From Dasania sp. GY-MA-18 (GTDB lineage Bacteria; Pseudomonadota; Gammaproteobacteria; Pseudomonadales; Dasaniaceae): a stretch of DNA of 64,000 bases. The notes under the pieces are model-generated. The model was given only the letters and a program-made list of their open reading frames with translations, ran no database searches and was not told the origin of the DNA. This document shows, piece by piece, positions 18,257 through 30,006 of the stretch. Made by a program: the position numbers and the translations under genes. The DNA lies in contig NZ_JANHAP010000002.1 in NCBI RefSeq assembly GCF_024734385.1, forward strand, positions 310,001 to 374,000, read 5' to 3'. Position 1 is the first letter of the stretch. Every line of letters begins with the position of its first letter.

Positions 18257-19495
18257 CTACTCGTAACGCAGTGCTTCTGCTGGCCTGACCTTGGCGGCGC
18301 GCCAGGCCGGGTAGATAGTCGCTAAGATGCTCATCGTAAAGGCCGTGCCAGCCACTAAGCTAACATCCCACCAGCGCATATCCACCGGCAAGTAATCTAC
18401 TGGGTAAACATCGGAGTTTAGAAACTGGTACTGCAGTAATTGCTCTAGGCCCGCTACCATATCACCTACACTGGCACTCAGCCCTAAACCCAGCAGCACG
18501 CCAAACACCGTGCCTACCAAGCCTATTAAGCTGCCCTGCACGACAAAAATCATCATCACTTGCCTAGGGCTGGCGCCCAAAGTGCGTAGGATGGCAATAT
18601 CGCCCTGTTTGTCGGTGACTACCATCACCAGCGCTGACACCACATTAAAAGCGGCCACGGCAATAATAATAAACAACATTAAACCCACCAGCTGTTTAGA
18701 GAGTTGTATGGCGGAATATAAATTGCCATGGCTGCGGGTCCAATCGCGGCTGCTATAGCCATAGGGTAGATTTTGTTCTATCTCCCAAGCGACACGCGGC
18801 GCTGAAAAGGTATTGTGCAGTAACAACCGCAGGCCTTGCGCCGAGGGGTTGCCAGCCAATAAAGGCTGAGCACTAGCCAGTGACAGTAATATCACCGACT
18901 GATCGAGCTCGGTGCCGGTGTTAAATTGTTCCAGTAGTTGCAGCCGTTTAAAAATAGGCTGGGTTTTGCCCTGAGCAGATTGCTGAGGAATCATGATATT
19001 GACGTGATCACCGCTGTGTAAATTTAAACGCTGGGCTAAGGCACGGCCTATAATTACAGAGTCCGCCTGTTGATCTAACTGCTGCAAGGCCTGCGGCTGA
19101 ATAAATTGATCAATAATAGAAACCTGCGCTTCACGCTTTACGTCTATGCCGTAAATCATCACTGACTCTACATCGGTGCCGTGCAATAACATGCCGCCCA
19201 GTTGTACAAAAGGTGCGGCGGCAGCCACCTGAGGGTGCTGACGTATAATGCTTTCCACCGCCGGCCAATCACTGTGTTCGCCATGACTGCTAATCGTGAT
19301 ATGCGGTACTAAACCTAAAATACGCTCGCGCATTTCTTTATCAAAGCCATTCATCACCGATAGCACAACGATTAATAAAGCCACGCCCACAGTCATGCCC
19401 AGCATAGAAACCAAGGAGATAAACGACACCAACTGGCTGCGCCGTTTAGCACCGGCGTAGCGCAGGCCTATAAAAAATGAGCAGGGTTTAAACAT
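18257..19495 (-). CDS. lolE: Lipoprotein-releasing system transmembrane protein LolE
   Basis: A 412-residue FtsX-like permease of the LolCDE complex, which extracts outer-membrane lipoproteins from the inner membrane and hands them to LolA. It has one N-terminal transmembrane helix (VSFISLVSMLGMTVGVALLI), a long periplasmic domain, and three C-terminal helices (about residues 270-400). As the third gene of the operon it is named by position; LolC and LolE cannot be told apart safely by sequence inspection. Confidence 0.88.
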   Translation of the reverse strand: MFKPCSFFIGLRYAGAKRRSQLVSFISLVSMLGMTVGVALLIVVLSVMNGFDKEMRERILGLVPHITISSHGEHSDWPAVESIIRQHPQVAAAAPFVQLGGMLLHGTDVESVMIYGIDVKREAQVSIIDQFIQPQALQQLDQQADSVIIGRALAQRLNLHSGDHVNIMIPQQSAQGKTQPIFKRLQLLEQFNTGTELDQSVILLSLASAQPLLAGNPSAQGLRLLLHNTFSAPRVAWEIEQNLPYGYSSRDWTRSHGNLYSAIQLSKQLVGLMLFIIIAVAAFNVVSALVMVVTDKQGDIAILRTLGASPRQVMMIFVVQGSLIGLVGTVFGVLLGLGLSASVGDMVAGLEQLLQYQFLNSDVYPVDYLPVDMRWWDVSLVAGTAFTMSILATIYPAWRAAKVRPAEALRYE

Positions 19496-19499
19496 GGCC

Positions 19500-20222
19500 T
19501 TAACTAACCTCAGCCTGCAAATGTAACTGCCCTTCGAATAAGCTATACACTTTATTCATGCGCTGCGCCAAGGACATATCGTGAGTGACAATAATAAAGC
19601 TGGTATCCAAGTTGCGATTGAGTTCGGCCATTAGCTGATGTATGTCGTCGGCGGTGTGTTGATCTAAATTACCCGTGGGCTCATCCATTAATACACATTG
19701 TGGCGCAGTGACTAAGGCGCGGGCAATGGCAACGCGTTGGCGCTCGCCGCCCGATAATTCACTGGGTTTATGTTGTAAACGTTGCCCCAGCCCCACCCGC
19801 TGCAAAAAATCGGTGGCCTGTGTTTTAGCCTGTTTTGCAGAGCAGCTACCTAATAACAGTGGCATGGCCACATTTTCCAGAGCACTAAACTCGCCTAATA
19901 AATGATGGAATTGATAAACAAAACCCAAATGTTGCTGGCGTAAAAAACCGCGCTGGGTTTCTGATAAATCATTAAAGGACTGGCCGCTAATACTAACGCT
20001 GCCCTGGCTGGGCAAATCTAAACCACCCAACATATTTAACAGCGTTGATTTACCCGACCCCGAAGCCCCAACTATGGCCAGCATTTCGCCTGCGGCCACT
20101 TGCAGGTTGACGCCCTGCAGTACCGCCAATTGCTCTGGCCCTTGCTGGTAACTTTTATAAACATTTTCACAGGCTAAAACGATAGCTTGGGATTGAGCTG
20201 GGGGTTGAGGTTGAGAATTCAA
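19500..20222 (-). CDS. lolD: Lipoprotein-releasing system ATP-binding protein LolD
   Basis: A 240-residue ATPase of the LolCDE exporter with Walker A GASGSGKSTLL, signature LSGGERQRVAIARAL, Walker B CVLMDEPTGNLD and switch His in IIVTHD. The start appears to be TTG: GAAGG lies six bases upstream of it and no ATG fits the family N-terminus. It is flanked by lolC and lolE with spacings of 21 and 4 bases. Confidence 0.94.
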   Translation of the reverse strand: MNSQPQPPAQSQAIVLACENVYKSYQQGPEQLAVLQGVNLQVAAGEMLAIVGASGSGKSTLLNMLGGLDLPSQGSVSISGQSFNDLSETQRGFLRQQHLGFVYQFHHLLGEFSALENVAMPLLLGSCSAKQAKTQATDFLQRVGLGQRLQHKPSELSGGERQRVAIARALVTAPQCVLMDEPTGNLDQHTADDIHQLMAELNRNLDTSFIIVTHDMSLAQRMNKVYSLFEGQLHLQAEVS

Positions 20223-20243
20223 GCGACACCTTCTTTATCAGTA

Positions 20244-21485
20244 TTATTCATAGCGCAAAGCTTCGGCTGGGTGAATATTAGCCGCGCGCATAGCGGGGTA
20301 TATAGTGGCTAAAGCGCTAAGTAAAAAGCCAGCACCGGCAATAATGGCGACATCTTGCCACTGCACCAGCGAGGGGATTTTACTTATAAAATAAACATTG
20401 GGGTTAAATACCGTAAGGCCCAGCCAAGATTCCACTGTTGCCACTACCTCCCCCACATAAAAAGCTAAGGGTAAGCCCAGTACTATGCCCAGTAAAATAC
20501 CGCCGCTACCTACCGCCATGCCCTGTATCATAAAAATATTGCGTATGGCCTTGGGTGACATACCCATGGTGCGCAGTACTGCTATATCCGAGCGTTTGTC
20601 GGCCACCATCATGGTTAAAATAGAAATAATATTAAACGCAGCTATGGTCACTATCACTAACAGCAGCAAGGTGATCATGGTTTTTTCCATTTTCATAGCT
20701 TGAAATAAACTGCCCTGTGATTGCTGCCAACTGCTGGCTATCGCGCCGGGAAATAATTGTTGGGCCAATTGTGGTAATAGTGTGGGCGCAGAAAAAATAT
20801 CTTCCAGCTCCACACGCAAGCCGGTAACTGCCTGGCCCAATTGAAATAGCTTTTGGCCATCGGCTAAATGAATAAATGCGGTATCGCTATCTAGCTGTGC
20901 GCCCACGCTAAAAATGGCAACAACGGTAAAACGCTTGACTCTGGGGTACACCCCTACCGGTGTAATCGTCACCTTGGGTAGCATGACGGTAACTTCATCC
21001 CCCGGCCTGACACCTAAGTACCTAGCTAAAATATCCCCCAACACTATGCCGTAGCGCCCCGGCGCTAATTGCGTCATATCGCCAGCAATCATGTGATCGG
21101 CCATGGACCATACGCCCTGCTCCAAGCTGGGATCTATGGCATTTAAACGCGCATTGCGCAGCAGGCCATAGCGGCTAAGCATAATATTGCCCGCCACATA
21201 GGGGGCTGCTGCCTTAACCCCTGGCTGTTGGGCTAATTGCTGCTGCCAACGTGGCCACTCTTTTAATGCTGGCTGAGCGGTAATATGGCCATGGGGCAAT
21301 ACCGATAGTATGCGGCCACGCAGTTCGGCTTCAAAGCCGTTCATTACCGACAGCACTACAATTAACGCCAGCACACCTAACACCATGCCCAATAAGGAAA
21401 TTAATGAGACAAAGGAGATAAACTGGTTGCGGCGTTTGGCCTGTGTGTAGCGCAGCCCTATAAACAGGGCTAGGGGCTTATACAT
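20244..21485 (-). CDS. lolC: Lipoprotein-releasing system transmembrane protein LolC
   Basis: A 413-residue permease with the same layout as LolE: N-terminal helix (ISFVSLISLLGMVLGVLALIV), periplasmic MacB-like domain, and three C-terminal helices ending with ATIYPAMRAANIHPAEALRYE. It is the first gene of the lolCDE transcript. Together with LolD and LolE it sorts lipoproteins to the outer membrane. The two permeases are similar but clearly diverged, the usual situation rather than a recent duplication. Confidence 0.88.
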   Translation of the reverse strand: MYKPLALFIGLRYTQAKRRNQFISFVSLISLLGMVLGVLALIVVLSVMNGFEAELRGRILSVLPHGHITAQPALKEWPRWQQQLAQQPGVKAAAPYVAGNIMLSRYGLLRNARLNAIDPSLEQGVWSMADHMIAGDMTQLAPGRYGIVLGDILARYLGVRPGDEVTVMLPKVTITPVGVYPRVKRFTVVAIFSVGAQLDSDTAFIHLADGQKLFQLGQAVTGLRVELEDIFSAPTLLPQLAQQLFPGAIASSWQQSQGSLFQAMKMEKTMITLLLLVIVTIAAFNIISILTMMVADKRSDIAVLRTMGMSPKAIRNIFMIQGMAVGSGGILLGIVLGLPLAFYVGEVVATVESWLGLTVFNPNVYFISKIPSLVQWQDVAIIAGAGFLLSALATIYPAMRAANIHPAEALRYE

Positions 21486-21681
21486 AGTTATTTATTATTA
21501 CCGTTACAGATTAAAAACTTAGCGCTACACTTAGCTATGGATGATCAGTCTTATTTAGCTTTTCATAATCTAAGCTAGTTATAAGCCAACCTTGGCCCGC
21601 ATCATAGCGAGCCTAGTGCGCACTGGTAAAGCTGAATCAAAACCCGAGCAAAACCCAAGCAAAACAGAGTGTAACCCATCT

Positions 21682-22290
21682 ATGGATAAATCGTCTCCTT
21701 CTAATGGCAACCCCTTCGATATAGGGGATATGCGTAATTACTTTCGGGTTAGCTCTGAAGTCAAGGTGCGCACGGTGGTGTGTAGCAAGCAGCAAGTTGA
21801 CAAGGACCTGTGGCCACAGGCCTTAGCCAAAAGCCCCGCCCTACAATTAGTAGAGACCTTAAGAAACACTGAGCACGAAGCCGCCCCGCTGTTGCGCAGC
21901 ATAGGCGAGCAAAACCGCGCCATAGAACAGTATTTACGCAACATCAATAAACGCATAGAGCTAATCGCCAATCATTTAAATAACCACGACGAACAGGCCC
22001 ACGACAGCCAAGAGCAGCAAGTTTTGATCAGCGAGGGCGGTATAGAGTTTAGTATAGAGAGCCTAAGCAAAATTAAACTGCACGACTATTTAGCGCTGGA
22101 ATTGGTATTAAACTTGTCACAGTTAGCGCTATCGCTGTTTGGTAAGGTGATCAATGTGCGTGAAAAAAATAATCGCTATTTGATAGGTGTAGAGTTTGTG
22201 GCCCTTAAAGAGCTGGATAGGCAGCAGTTGGCCAAGCATGTGATACAGCAACAGTTAGTGGATAAGCGCGACGCCAAAAGCGAATCTTAA
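21682..22290 (+). CDS. PilZ-domain protein
   Basis: A protein of about 202 residues. The N-terminal part carries DMRNYFRVSSEVKV, which fits a PilZ-type RxxxR motif region, and the C-terminal part carries NRYLIGVEFVALKELDRQQLAKHVI, typical of the last PilZ strand and helix. Between them is a helical stretch of about 80 residues, so the PilZ fold seems split by an insertion. PilZ domains usually bind cyclic-di-GMP, but a complete second binding motif (DxSxxG) is not visible, so binding may be lost. A TTG at 21592 could start the same frame 30 codons upstream. It runs convergently to nqrM and shares its terminator. Confidence 0.7.
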   Translation: MDKSSPSNGNPFDIGDMRNYFRVSSEVKVRTVVCSKQQVDKDLWPQALAKSPALQLVETLRNTEHEAAPLLRSIGEQNRAIEQYLRNINKRIELIANHLNNHDEQAHDSQEQQVLISEGGIEFSIESLSKIKLHDYLALELVLNLSQLALSLFGKVINVREKNNRYLIGVEFVALKELDRQQLAKHVIQQQLVDKRDAKSES

Positions 22291-22319
22291 ATAGCGCTGC
22301 CAGCGGCAAATAAGCGCAT

Positions 22320-22358
22320 AAAAAAAGGGGCGCAAGCTTAATCGCTGCGCCCCTTTTT
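22320..22358. terminator. Bidirectional terminator between the PilZ gene and nqrM
   Basis: A perfect 13-base inverted repeat at 22322-22334 and 22346-22358 surrounds an 11-base loop. A-rich and T-rich outer ends let it work on both strands. It lies 30 bases after the PilZ-type gene and 22 bases beyond the nqrM stop. Confidence 0.92.
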
Positions 22359-22379
22359 GCTGGCCATTTAGTGGCCGTT

Positions 22380-22622
22380 TTATTTTTTCGTGGCGTCGTA
22401 GGCCAAATCGCTGGCACTGGTTTTGGCAGTAGTTGCCACCCTGTCATTCTCTTCGTCACAGACTTGCTTGTCACCACCGCAAACATCACAAGCGGTTTCC
22501 ATGCCTAGGGCACTCATACCACCGCAGGAACCCTTAATGGGCTTTTTGCCTAGAATTACACCTACGGCCATGGCGGCAATTACAAAGGCGATAAAACAAA
22601 AGGTAATGATAAATGTGGCCAT
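22380..22622 (-). CDS. nqrM: Na+-NQR maturation protein NqrM
   Basis: An 80-residue protein with one N-terminal transmembrane helix (ITFCFIAFVIAAMAVGVILG) and a cysteine cluster (KGSCGGM, ACDVCGGDKQVC), the DUF539/NqrM pattern. NqrM is needed to mature the NQR complex by supplying iron for the NqrD/NqrE site. It follows apbE downstream of nqrF, its normal position. It is separated from apbE by an unusual hairpin array. Confidence 0.92.
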   Translation of the reverse strand: MATFIITFCFIAFVIAAMAVGVILGKKPIKGSCGGMSALGMETACDVCGGDKQVCDEENDRVATTAKTSASDLAYDATKK

Positions 22623-22648
22623 GATAGTGTCTCGTTGTTTGCTGTACC

Positions 22649-22757
22649 GGGGTCAGACCCCGAAGGGCTCTGACCCCTTAATCTGGTTTGATTAGGGGAC
22701 AGAGCGCTGCGCGGTCTGTCCCCGTAAAGTATTGGGGTGTTGACCCCCCATACTTTA
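22649..22757. repeat. Three tandem hairpins (REP-like cluster) between apbE and nqrM
   Basis: Three consecutive inverted repeats occupy the gap. GGGGTCAGA at 22649-22657 pairs with TCTGACCCC at 22669-22677. GGGGACAGA at 22695-22703 pairs with TCTGTCCCC at 22715-22723. TAAAGTAT plus GGGG (22725-22737) pairs with CCCC plus ATACTTTA (ending 22757). The last touches the apbE stop codon. The GGGGTCAGA motif is of the kind seen in repetitive extragenic palindromes. It may stabilise the upstream mRNA end or tune nqrM expression. Confidence 0.75.
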
Positions 22758-23789
22758 CTGCAAATAAGGCCTAAAAGCATCGCTATATTTGGCTTCAAAA
22801 CCCTTATCAGTTTTAACTAATAGGTATATAGCTAAGCCCTGCTGTTGCGCCAGCGCTAGCCCTGCCTCAGGCCCCATCACATTAATGGCAGTGGCTAAGC
22901 CATCGGCCTGTGCGGCCTCATCGGCAATCACCGTAACCGAGGCCAAGTTATGCGCAATAGGCTTGCCGGTAATCGGTGAAATAGTATGGGAATAACGTTG
23001 GCCGTCTTTTTCAAAATAATTGCGGTAATCACCTGAGGTGGCGACGGCTTTATCACTAATGGCTATGGCTTTATAGGCCTGGCCATAGCTACCATCAGGC
23101 TGCTCTATGGCTATACGCCACGGCTGGCCTTTAGGGTTGAGGCCGTTGAGGCGTAATTCGCCACCCACTTCTACCATAAAGTGGCTATAGCCCTGCTCTA
23201 GCAATAAATCTGCTAGCTGATCAACACCGTAGCCTTTGGCTATAGCCGAGAGATCAATTTGCAAGTCGGTTTTTTTGCTGATTTCTATGCTGCCTATATT
23301 GAGCTCTATATTTTGAAAACCGGCATCGGCTAATAGGCTATCAATTTGCGACTGGCTGGGCACTCTATCTTCATGGCCGCTATTGCCAAAGCCCCAAGCG
23401 TTAACCAGGGGGCCTACGGTTACATCAAAAGCGCCGCCAGTTAACCAGCTTATTTCCATGCTTTGTAACAGCACATGAAACAGCTCTGGGCTAACTTGCT
23501 GCCACTGCCCCGCCGGCAGACGATTGAATTGCATTAATTCAGAGTCAGCGATGTAAGTAGACATCTGTTGATTGATTTGTTGCAGGCGTTTATCGACCAA
23601 AGCCTGTATAGCTGGGCCATCGATAGCTTGCTCGCCGTGCACCACGGTGATGTGGTAAGTGGTACCCATAGTCTTGCCGCTAAGCTTTAGCGCCGCAAGC
23701 GGCTGCTCGCTGCAAGCAGAGAGTAAAGTACTAACAATTAAAACAAAAACGGAGAGCACTAGTGCTCTCCGTTGCGATAAAAACCTCAT
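22755..23789 (-). CDS. apbE: FAD:protein FMN transferase (Na+-NQR flavinylation)
   Basis: A 344-residue exported lipoprotein; the lipobox LSAC ends at Cys26. It transfers FMN from FAD onto threonines of NqrB and NqrC. Family motifs include KTMGTTYHIT, DLSAIAKGYGVDQLA and YSHTISPITGKPI. It follows nqrF by two bases, so it is the seventh gene of the operon and its targets are the upstream gene products. Confidence 0.95.
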   Translation of the reverse strand: MRFLSQRRALVLSVFVLIVSTLLSACSEQPLAALKLSGKTMGTTYHITVVHGEQAIDGPAIQALVDKRLQQINQQMSTYIADSELMQFNRLPAGQWQQVSPELFHVLLQSMEISWLTGGAFDVTVGPLVNAWGFGNSGHEDRVPSQSQIDSLLADAGFQNIELNIGSIEISKKTDLQIDLSAIAKGYGVDQLADLLLEQGYSHFMVEVGGELRLNGLNPKGQPWRIAIEQPDGSYGQAYKAIAISDKAVATSGDYRNYFEKDGQRYSHTISPITGKPIAHNLASVTVIADEAAQADGLATAINVMGPEAGLALAQQQGLAIYLLVKTDKGFEAKYSDAFRPYLQ

Positions 23790-23791
23790 GT

Positions 23792-25012
23792 TTAGGTGAA
23801 CTCGTCTAGCATGATGTTTTCTTTTTCCACACCCAGATTAGTCAGCATACCGATAACCGCTGAGTTCATCATTGGGGGGCCACACATATAGTATTCACAG
23901 TCTTCCGGCGCCTGGTGATCTTTCAGGTAGGCGTCGTGTAATACATTGTGAATAAAGCCGGTTAAACCGTCCCAGTTATCTTCAGGCTGTGGATCACTTA
24001 ATGCTAAGTGCCAAGTGAAGTTGGGGAACTCTTTAGCCAGTTGATCGTACTCTTCGGCGTAAAAAACTTCACGCAATGAGCGAGCACCGTACCAGAAAGT
24101 AATCTTACGATCGGTTTTTAAGCGCTTAAGCTGATCAAAAATGTGCGAGCGCATGGGGGCCATACCTGCACCACCACCTACAAACACCATTTCGTTATCA
24201 GTGTCTTTGGCAAAGAATTCACCGAAGGGACCCATAACCTTAACTTTATCGCCTGGCTTGAGGTTAAATACCCAAGAAGACATTTTACCTGGCGTTAATG
24301 ATAGGTTGTTTGGTGGCGGCGTAGCACAACGGATGTTGAACTTCACTATGCCCTTTTCTTCTGGGTAGTTAGCCATAGAGTAAGCACGGATAACGGGCTC
24401 ATCAACTTTAGAAACTACATCTAAAAAGCCAAAGCGTTCCCAGTCACCTTTATACTCATCACCTAGATCAAAGTCAGAGTACTTCACCGTATGTGGTGGG
24501 CACTCTAGCTGTACATAACCACCGGCGCGGAAATCTACATCTTCGCCTTCAGGCAGTGTTAACACTAGCTCTTTGATAAAAGTAGCCACGTTGTCGTTGC
24601 TGGCAACCGTGGTTTCCCACTGCTTAATACCAAACACTTCTTCAGGCACTTCAATTTTCATGTCTTGCTTAACAGGTGTTTGGCAAGATAGGCGCAAGCC
24701 CTCGCGTGCTTCACGCTTGGTGAAGTGAGGCTCTTCAGTAGGCAGCATAGAGCCGCCACCTTCGGTAACAACACACTTACACTGGGCGCAGCTACCGCCG
24801 CCGCCACAGGCCGAGGCTAAAAACACGCCGTTGTTAGCCAGAGTTTGTAACAATTTGTCACCGGCCGGAACCGATAAAGTTTTTTCACCATTAATTTCGA
24901 TATTGACGTTGCCAGAGCTCACCATACGTGAGCGGGCAAACAAGATGACCACGACCAGCGCTAAAACGATGGCGGTGAACATCACAACACCGAGAACGAT
25001 TACTGTATTCAT
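23792..25012 (-). CDS. nqrF: Na+-NQR subunit F (NADH dehydrogenase module)
   Basis: A 406-residue subunit where electrons enter the complex. An N-terminal membrane helix is followed by a 2Fe-2S ferredoxin-type domain ([13 protein letters not shown] and a later RLSCQ), an FAD domain ([13 protein letters not shown]) and an NAD-binding domain ([13 protein letters not shown], ending [10 protein letters not shown]). Length and order match the family. It follows nqrE by 21 bases. Confidence 0.97.
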   Translation of the reverse strand: MNTVIVLGVVMFTAIVLALVVVILFARSRMVSSGNVNIEINGEKTLSVPAGDKLLQTLANNGVFLASACGGGGSCAQCKCVVTEGGGSMLPTEEPHFTKREAREGLRLSCQTPVKQDMKIEVPEEVFGIKQWETTVASNDNVATFIKELVLTLPEGEDVDFRAGGYVQLECPPHTVKYSDFDLGDEYKGDWERFGFLDVVSKVDEPVIRAYSMANYPEEKGIVKFNIRCATPPPNNLSLTPGKMSSWVFNLKPGDKVKVMGPFGEFFAKDTDNEMVFVGGGAGMAPMRSHIFDQLKRLKTDRKITFWYGARSLREVFYAEEYDQLAKEFPNFTWHLALSDPQPEDNWDGLTGFIHNVLHDAYLKDHQAPEDCEYYMCGPPMMNSAVIGMLTNLGVEKENIMLDEFT

Positions 25013-25033
25013 AATATTCCTCTATCTTCTCGG

Positions 25034-25648
25034 TTACAGGTCTATACCACCGAATGACATGAAGCCTAACGACATCAAACCAACGGTGATAAAGGTAATG
25101 CCTAAGCCTTGCAGGCCTGCAGGTACATCGCTGTACTTCATCTTTTCGCGTATACCCGCCAAAAGAATAATTGCCAGCGCCCAACCGATACCCGAACCGG
25201 CACCAAACACTACAGACTCGCCAAAACCGTACTCACGCTCAACCATAAAGAGTGAAGCACCCATGATGGCGCAGTTTACAGTGATTAAAGGCAGGAATAC
25301 GCCCAGTGCGTTATATAGCGCTGGTATAAACTTGTCCAAAAACATTTCCAGGATTTGAACCATTGCAGCGATTACGCCGATGTAGCTCAATAAGCCCAAA
25401 AAGCTTAGGTCCACGCTTGCGTAGTCTGGGCTAATCCAAACCAAAGCGCCTTCTCTAAGCAGATAGTTATAGATCAGGTAGTTGACCGGTACAGTGATGG
25501 TTAACACCACTATTACCGCAATACCCAGGCCTATAGCTGCCTGCATTTTTTTCGAAAGTGCCAATAGCGTACACATGCCTAAAAAGAAGGCTAACGCCAT
25601 GTTTTCGATGAAAATCGCTTTAACAAATAAACTCAGATAATGTTCCAT
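25034..25648 (-). CDS. nqrE: Na+-NQR subunit E
   Basis: A 204-residue membrane subunit with six hydrophobic helices. The VNCAIMG segment holds the cysteine that helps bind the intramembrane iron centre shared with NqrD. The C-terminus is hydrophobic. It abuts nqrD directly (stop and start separated by no bases), as in the standard nqr order. Confidence 0.96.
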   Translation of the reverse strand: MEHYLSLFVKAIFIENMALAFFLGMCTLLALSKKMQAAIGLGIAVIVVLTITVPVNYLIYNYLLREGALVWISPDYASVDLSFLGLLSYIGVIAAMVQILEMFLDKFIPALYNALGVFLPLITVNCAIMGASLFMVEREYGFGESVVFGAGSGIGWALAIILLAGIREKMKYSDVPAGLQGLGITFITVGLMSLGFMSFGGIDL

Positions 25649-26311
25649 TTACACACTCTCCTGGGCGCTAGTGTTTTTCGCCATTTTGAATTCAGGAGTT
25701 TCAACTTGATCAGTTTTAGCGGTACGTAAAGCCCAAATAAATAAACCGATTAAGAAGAACGCACTAGGTGGTAATAGTAATAAACCGTTAGGGATATACC
25801 AGCCGCCATCGTTAACTAAAGGCAGTATCTCGTAGCCCATTAATTTACCTGAGCCAAACAGCTCACGAATTACCGCTACAAAAACCAATACCGCACTGTA
25901 GCCCAAGCCATTACCTACACCGTCGAAAAAGCTAGGGATAGGCGAGTTTTTCATCGCAAAGGCTTCTGCCCTACCCATAACAATACAGTTAGTAATGATT
26001 AAGCCTACAAATACCGAAAGCTGCTTACTGATTTCATAAGCAACAGCTTTTAGCACTTGGTCTACCACGATTACCAGCGAGGCAATAATTACCATCTGTA
26101 CGATGATACGAATGCTGCCAGGAATATGGTTGCGGATTAATGAAATACAAAAGTTAGAACAAGCGGTTACTGCGATTACAGACAAACACATAACCAGAGT
26201 AACTTTTAAGCTTGAAGTAACCGCCAAGGCAGAACAAACACCCAACACCTGTAAGGCAATGGGGTTGTTCTTAAAAATGGGCTCTATTAAAGAGTCTTTA
26301 ATCTTAGACAT
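25649..26311 (-). CDS. nqrD: Na+-NQR subunit D
   Basis: A 220-residue membrane subunit homologous to NqrE, with six helices and the [12 protein letters not shown] segment holding the metal-site cysteine. It works with NqrE as an inverted pair around the iron centre that passes electrons from NqrF to NqrC. It sits two bases after nqrC. Confidence 0.96.
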   Translation of the reverse strand: MSKIKDSLIEPIFKNNPIALQVLGVCSALAVTSSLKVTLVMCLSVIAVTACSNFCISLIRNHIPGSIRIIVQMVIIASLVIVVDQVLKAVAYEISKQLSVFVGLIITNCIVMGRAEAFAMKNSPIPSFFDGVGNGLGYSAVLVFVAVIRELFGSGKLMGYEILPLVNDGGWYIPNGLLLLPPSAFFLIGLFIWALRTAKTDQVETPEFKMAKNTSAQESV

Positions 26312-26313
26312 GA

Positions 26314-27078
26314 TTAAGCCTCCCCTGCACGTAAGTTAGTGAGGAATTTTTGGAAACCCATTTCGCCCAGCCAAAACTGAACGAGATTGGTTACACCGCG
26401 GCTGGTCAAGGTCGCACCCGCCAAACCATCAACCTCATAGGCTATAGTTGACGATTGAGGGTTTACTGAGCCTTTAACCAGTTGAATTTTGACATCGTCG
26501 CCTTGGTAGGCTTTTTTGCCAGGCCACATAGACTTCCACTTAGGGTTGTCTACTTCACCACCCAAACCAGGAGTTTCGGCGTGATCATAAAAGCCCAAAC
26601 CAGCGATGGTGTTTAAGTCATCCTCTAAAGCTAAGAAGCCGTGCAAAGTTGACCACAGACCTTTACCGCGAATAGGTAAAATAATTTTGTCTAGTTCGCC
26701 CGCTTTTTCGATCACATAAACCACAGCGTAGTTTTCGCGACGTAAGATTTTAGCCTGGTCGTTTTCGCCCAATACCACTGACTGCTCAGGGTTTTTGGCT
26801 AAACGTAGCTGGTCAAAGGTTGCTGTATCAAATTGGTCGGTAAAAACACCCTTGTCTAAATCGACTATGCGGGTTTTAACCTGTTCAAATTGCTCAGTAA
26901 CCGGCTTGCTAGCGTCTAGCAAACCCGCAGCGGCAAGAATATTTGTTTGACGGTCTAATAATTTATTGGCTTTCTGCATGTCTTTTAAAAGAACTGCAGC
27001 ACCAGAGACCACCATAGAACAAACAATACATAGCGCCAGGGCTACGGTAATAGTTTTTGATGTTGTTTCTTTAGACAC
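26314..27078 (-). CDS. nqrC: Na+-NQR subunit C
   Basis: A 254-residue subunit with one N-terminal helix and a periplasmic flavin domain. The FMN acceptor is expected at Thr223 in [12 protein letters not shown]; the usual Ser before Gly-Ala-Thr is replaced by Ala. The start chosen is GTG at 27078: GGAGG lies just upstream inside the nqrB end, giving an eight-base overlap. A start farther upstream would read a non-family peptide out of the nqrB frame. Confidence 0.93.
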   Translation of the reverse strand: MSKETTSKTITVALALCIVCSMVVSGAAVLLKDMQKANKLLDRQTNILAAAGLLDASKPVTEQFEQVKTRIVDLDKGVFTDQFDTATFDQLRLAKNPEQSVVLGENDQAKILRRENYAVVYVIEKAGELDKIILPIRGKGLWSTLHGFLALEDDLNTIAGLGFYDHAETPGLGGEVDNPKWKSMWPGKKAYQGDDVKIQLVKGSVNPQSSTIAYEVDGLAGATLTSRGVTNLVQFWLGEMGFQKFLTNLRAGEA

Positions 27079-28273
27079 GTGCAAGCCTCCGTTTAATATT
27101 GGCCTGAACCACAAAGTGGTCAATGAACGGCGCGAATAAGTTAGCGAATAAAACGGCTAGCATCATGCCCTCTGGGAATGCTGGGTTAACCACACGGATA
27201 ATGACTACCATGAAGCCTATCAACAAACCAAAGAACCATTTGCCGGCATCCGTCATAGAAGCCGATACAGGGTCAGTCGCCATAAAGAACATGGCAAAGG
27301 CAAAGCCACCTAACACTAGGTGCCACTCCCAAGACATGGCAAACATGGGGTTAGAGTCTGAGCCTATGAGGTTAAATAAGGTAGACGTAGCCACCATACC
27401 TAACATCACACCCACAACAATGCGCCATGAAGCAATGCGCGTCCACAACAGGATTAAGCCACCAATTAAAATGGCTAAAGTTGAAGTCTCACCCATGGAG
27501 CCTTGGATATTACCGATAAAGGCCTGGTTCCAAGTCATGGCTTGCTGTAAGGCAGCCATGCCGTCACTGGCAGCGATCGATAAAGCGGTAGCGCCGGTGT
27601 AGCCATCTATAGCAGTCCAAACCGCATCACCCGACATTTGCGCAGGGTAAGCGAAGAACAAGAAAGCACGGCCCGCTAAAGCAGGGTTTAAGAAGTTTTT
27701 ACCGGTGCCGCCAAATACTTCCTTACCTATAACAACACCAAAGGTAATACCTAAGGCCACTTGCCATAAAGGAATAGACGGTGGGCAGATTAACGCGAAT
27801 AGAATAGAGGTTACGAAGAAACCTTCGTTAACTTCATGGCCGCGTTTCATCGCAAACAGCACTTCCCAGAAGCCACCTACGATAAAGGTAACCGCATATA
27901 CGGGCAGGAAGTACATGGCACCTAACCACATATTATCCCAAATGCTGCTGGGGTCATTACCAGCAAACAAGCCTAGTAAGGCATAACGCCAGTCCTCGCC
28001 TACAACGATAGAAGGGTCGGCAGCTAAAATGCTGTTAGCTTGAAAACCAATATTCCACATACCAAAAAACATGGCGGGGAATACACATAACCAAACGGTA
28101 ATCATCATGCGCTTAAGGTCTATACCGTCGCGTACGTGAGCCGTGGTTTTGGTAGTTGAACCCGGAGTATAAAAAATAGTGTCTGCAGCTTCGTAAAGCG
28201 CATACCACTTTTCCCATTTACCGCCTTGGTGAAAGTGCGGCTCTAAATCATCTAATATTTTTCTTAGCGCCAT
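27071..28273 (-). CDS. nqrB: Na+-NQR subunit B
   Basis: A 400-residue, about ten-helix subunit that contributes the main sodium path and binds riboflavin and FMN. The FMN is expected on Thr229 in GYTGATALS, the ApbE target. The N-terminal [17 protein letters not shown] segment is family-typical. It follows nqrA by three bases and overlaps nqrC. Confidence 0.97.
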   Translation of the reverse strand: MALRKILDDLEPHFHQGGKWEKWYALYEAADTIFYTPGSTTKTTAHVRDGIDLKRMMITVWLCVFPAMFFGMWNIGFQANSILAADPSIVVGEDWRYALLGLFAGNDPSSIWDNMWLGAMYFLPVYAVTFIVGGFWEVLFAMKRGHEVNEGFFVTSILFALICPPSIPLWQVALGITFGVVIGKEVFGGTGKNFLNPALAGRAFLFFAYPAQMSGDAVWTAIDGYTGATALSIAASDGMAALQQAMTWNQAFIGNIQGSMGETSTLAILIGGLILLWTRIASWRIVVGVMLGMVATSTLFNLIGSDSNPMFAMSWEWHLVLGGFAFAMFFMATDPVSASMTDAGKWFFGLLIGFMVVIIRVVNPAFPEGMMLAVLFANLFAPFIDHFVVQANIKRRLARV

Positions 28274-28276
28274 GGG

Positions 28277-30006
<1,730 letters not shown>

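Noticed and set aside
18257-21485. lolC and lolE as a recent tandem duplication
   Set aside because: Their protein sequences are well diverged and surround lolD as in the classical lolCDE operon.
27123-27602. A 159-codon plus-strand frame antisense to nqrB
   Set aside because: nqrB is conserved over its length; the antisense frame has no recognised motif.
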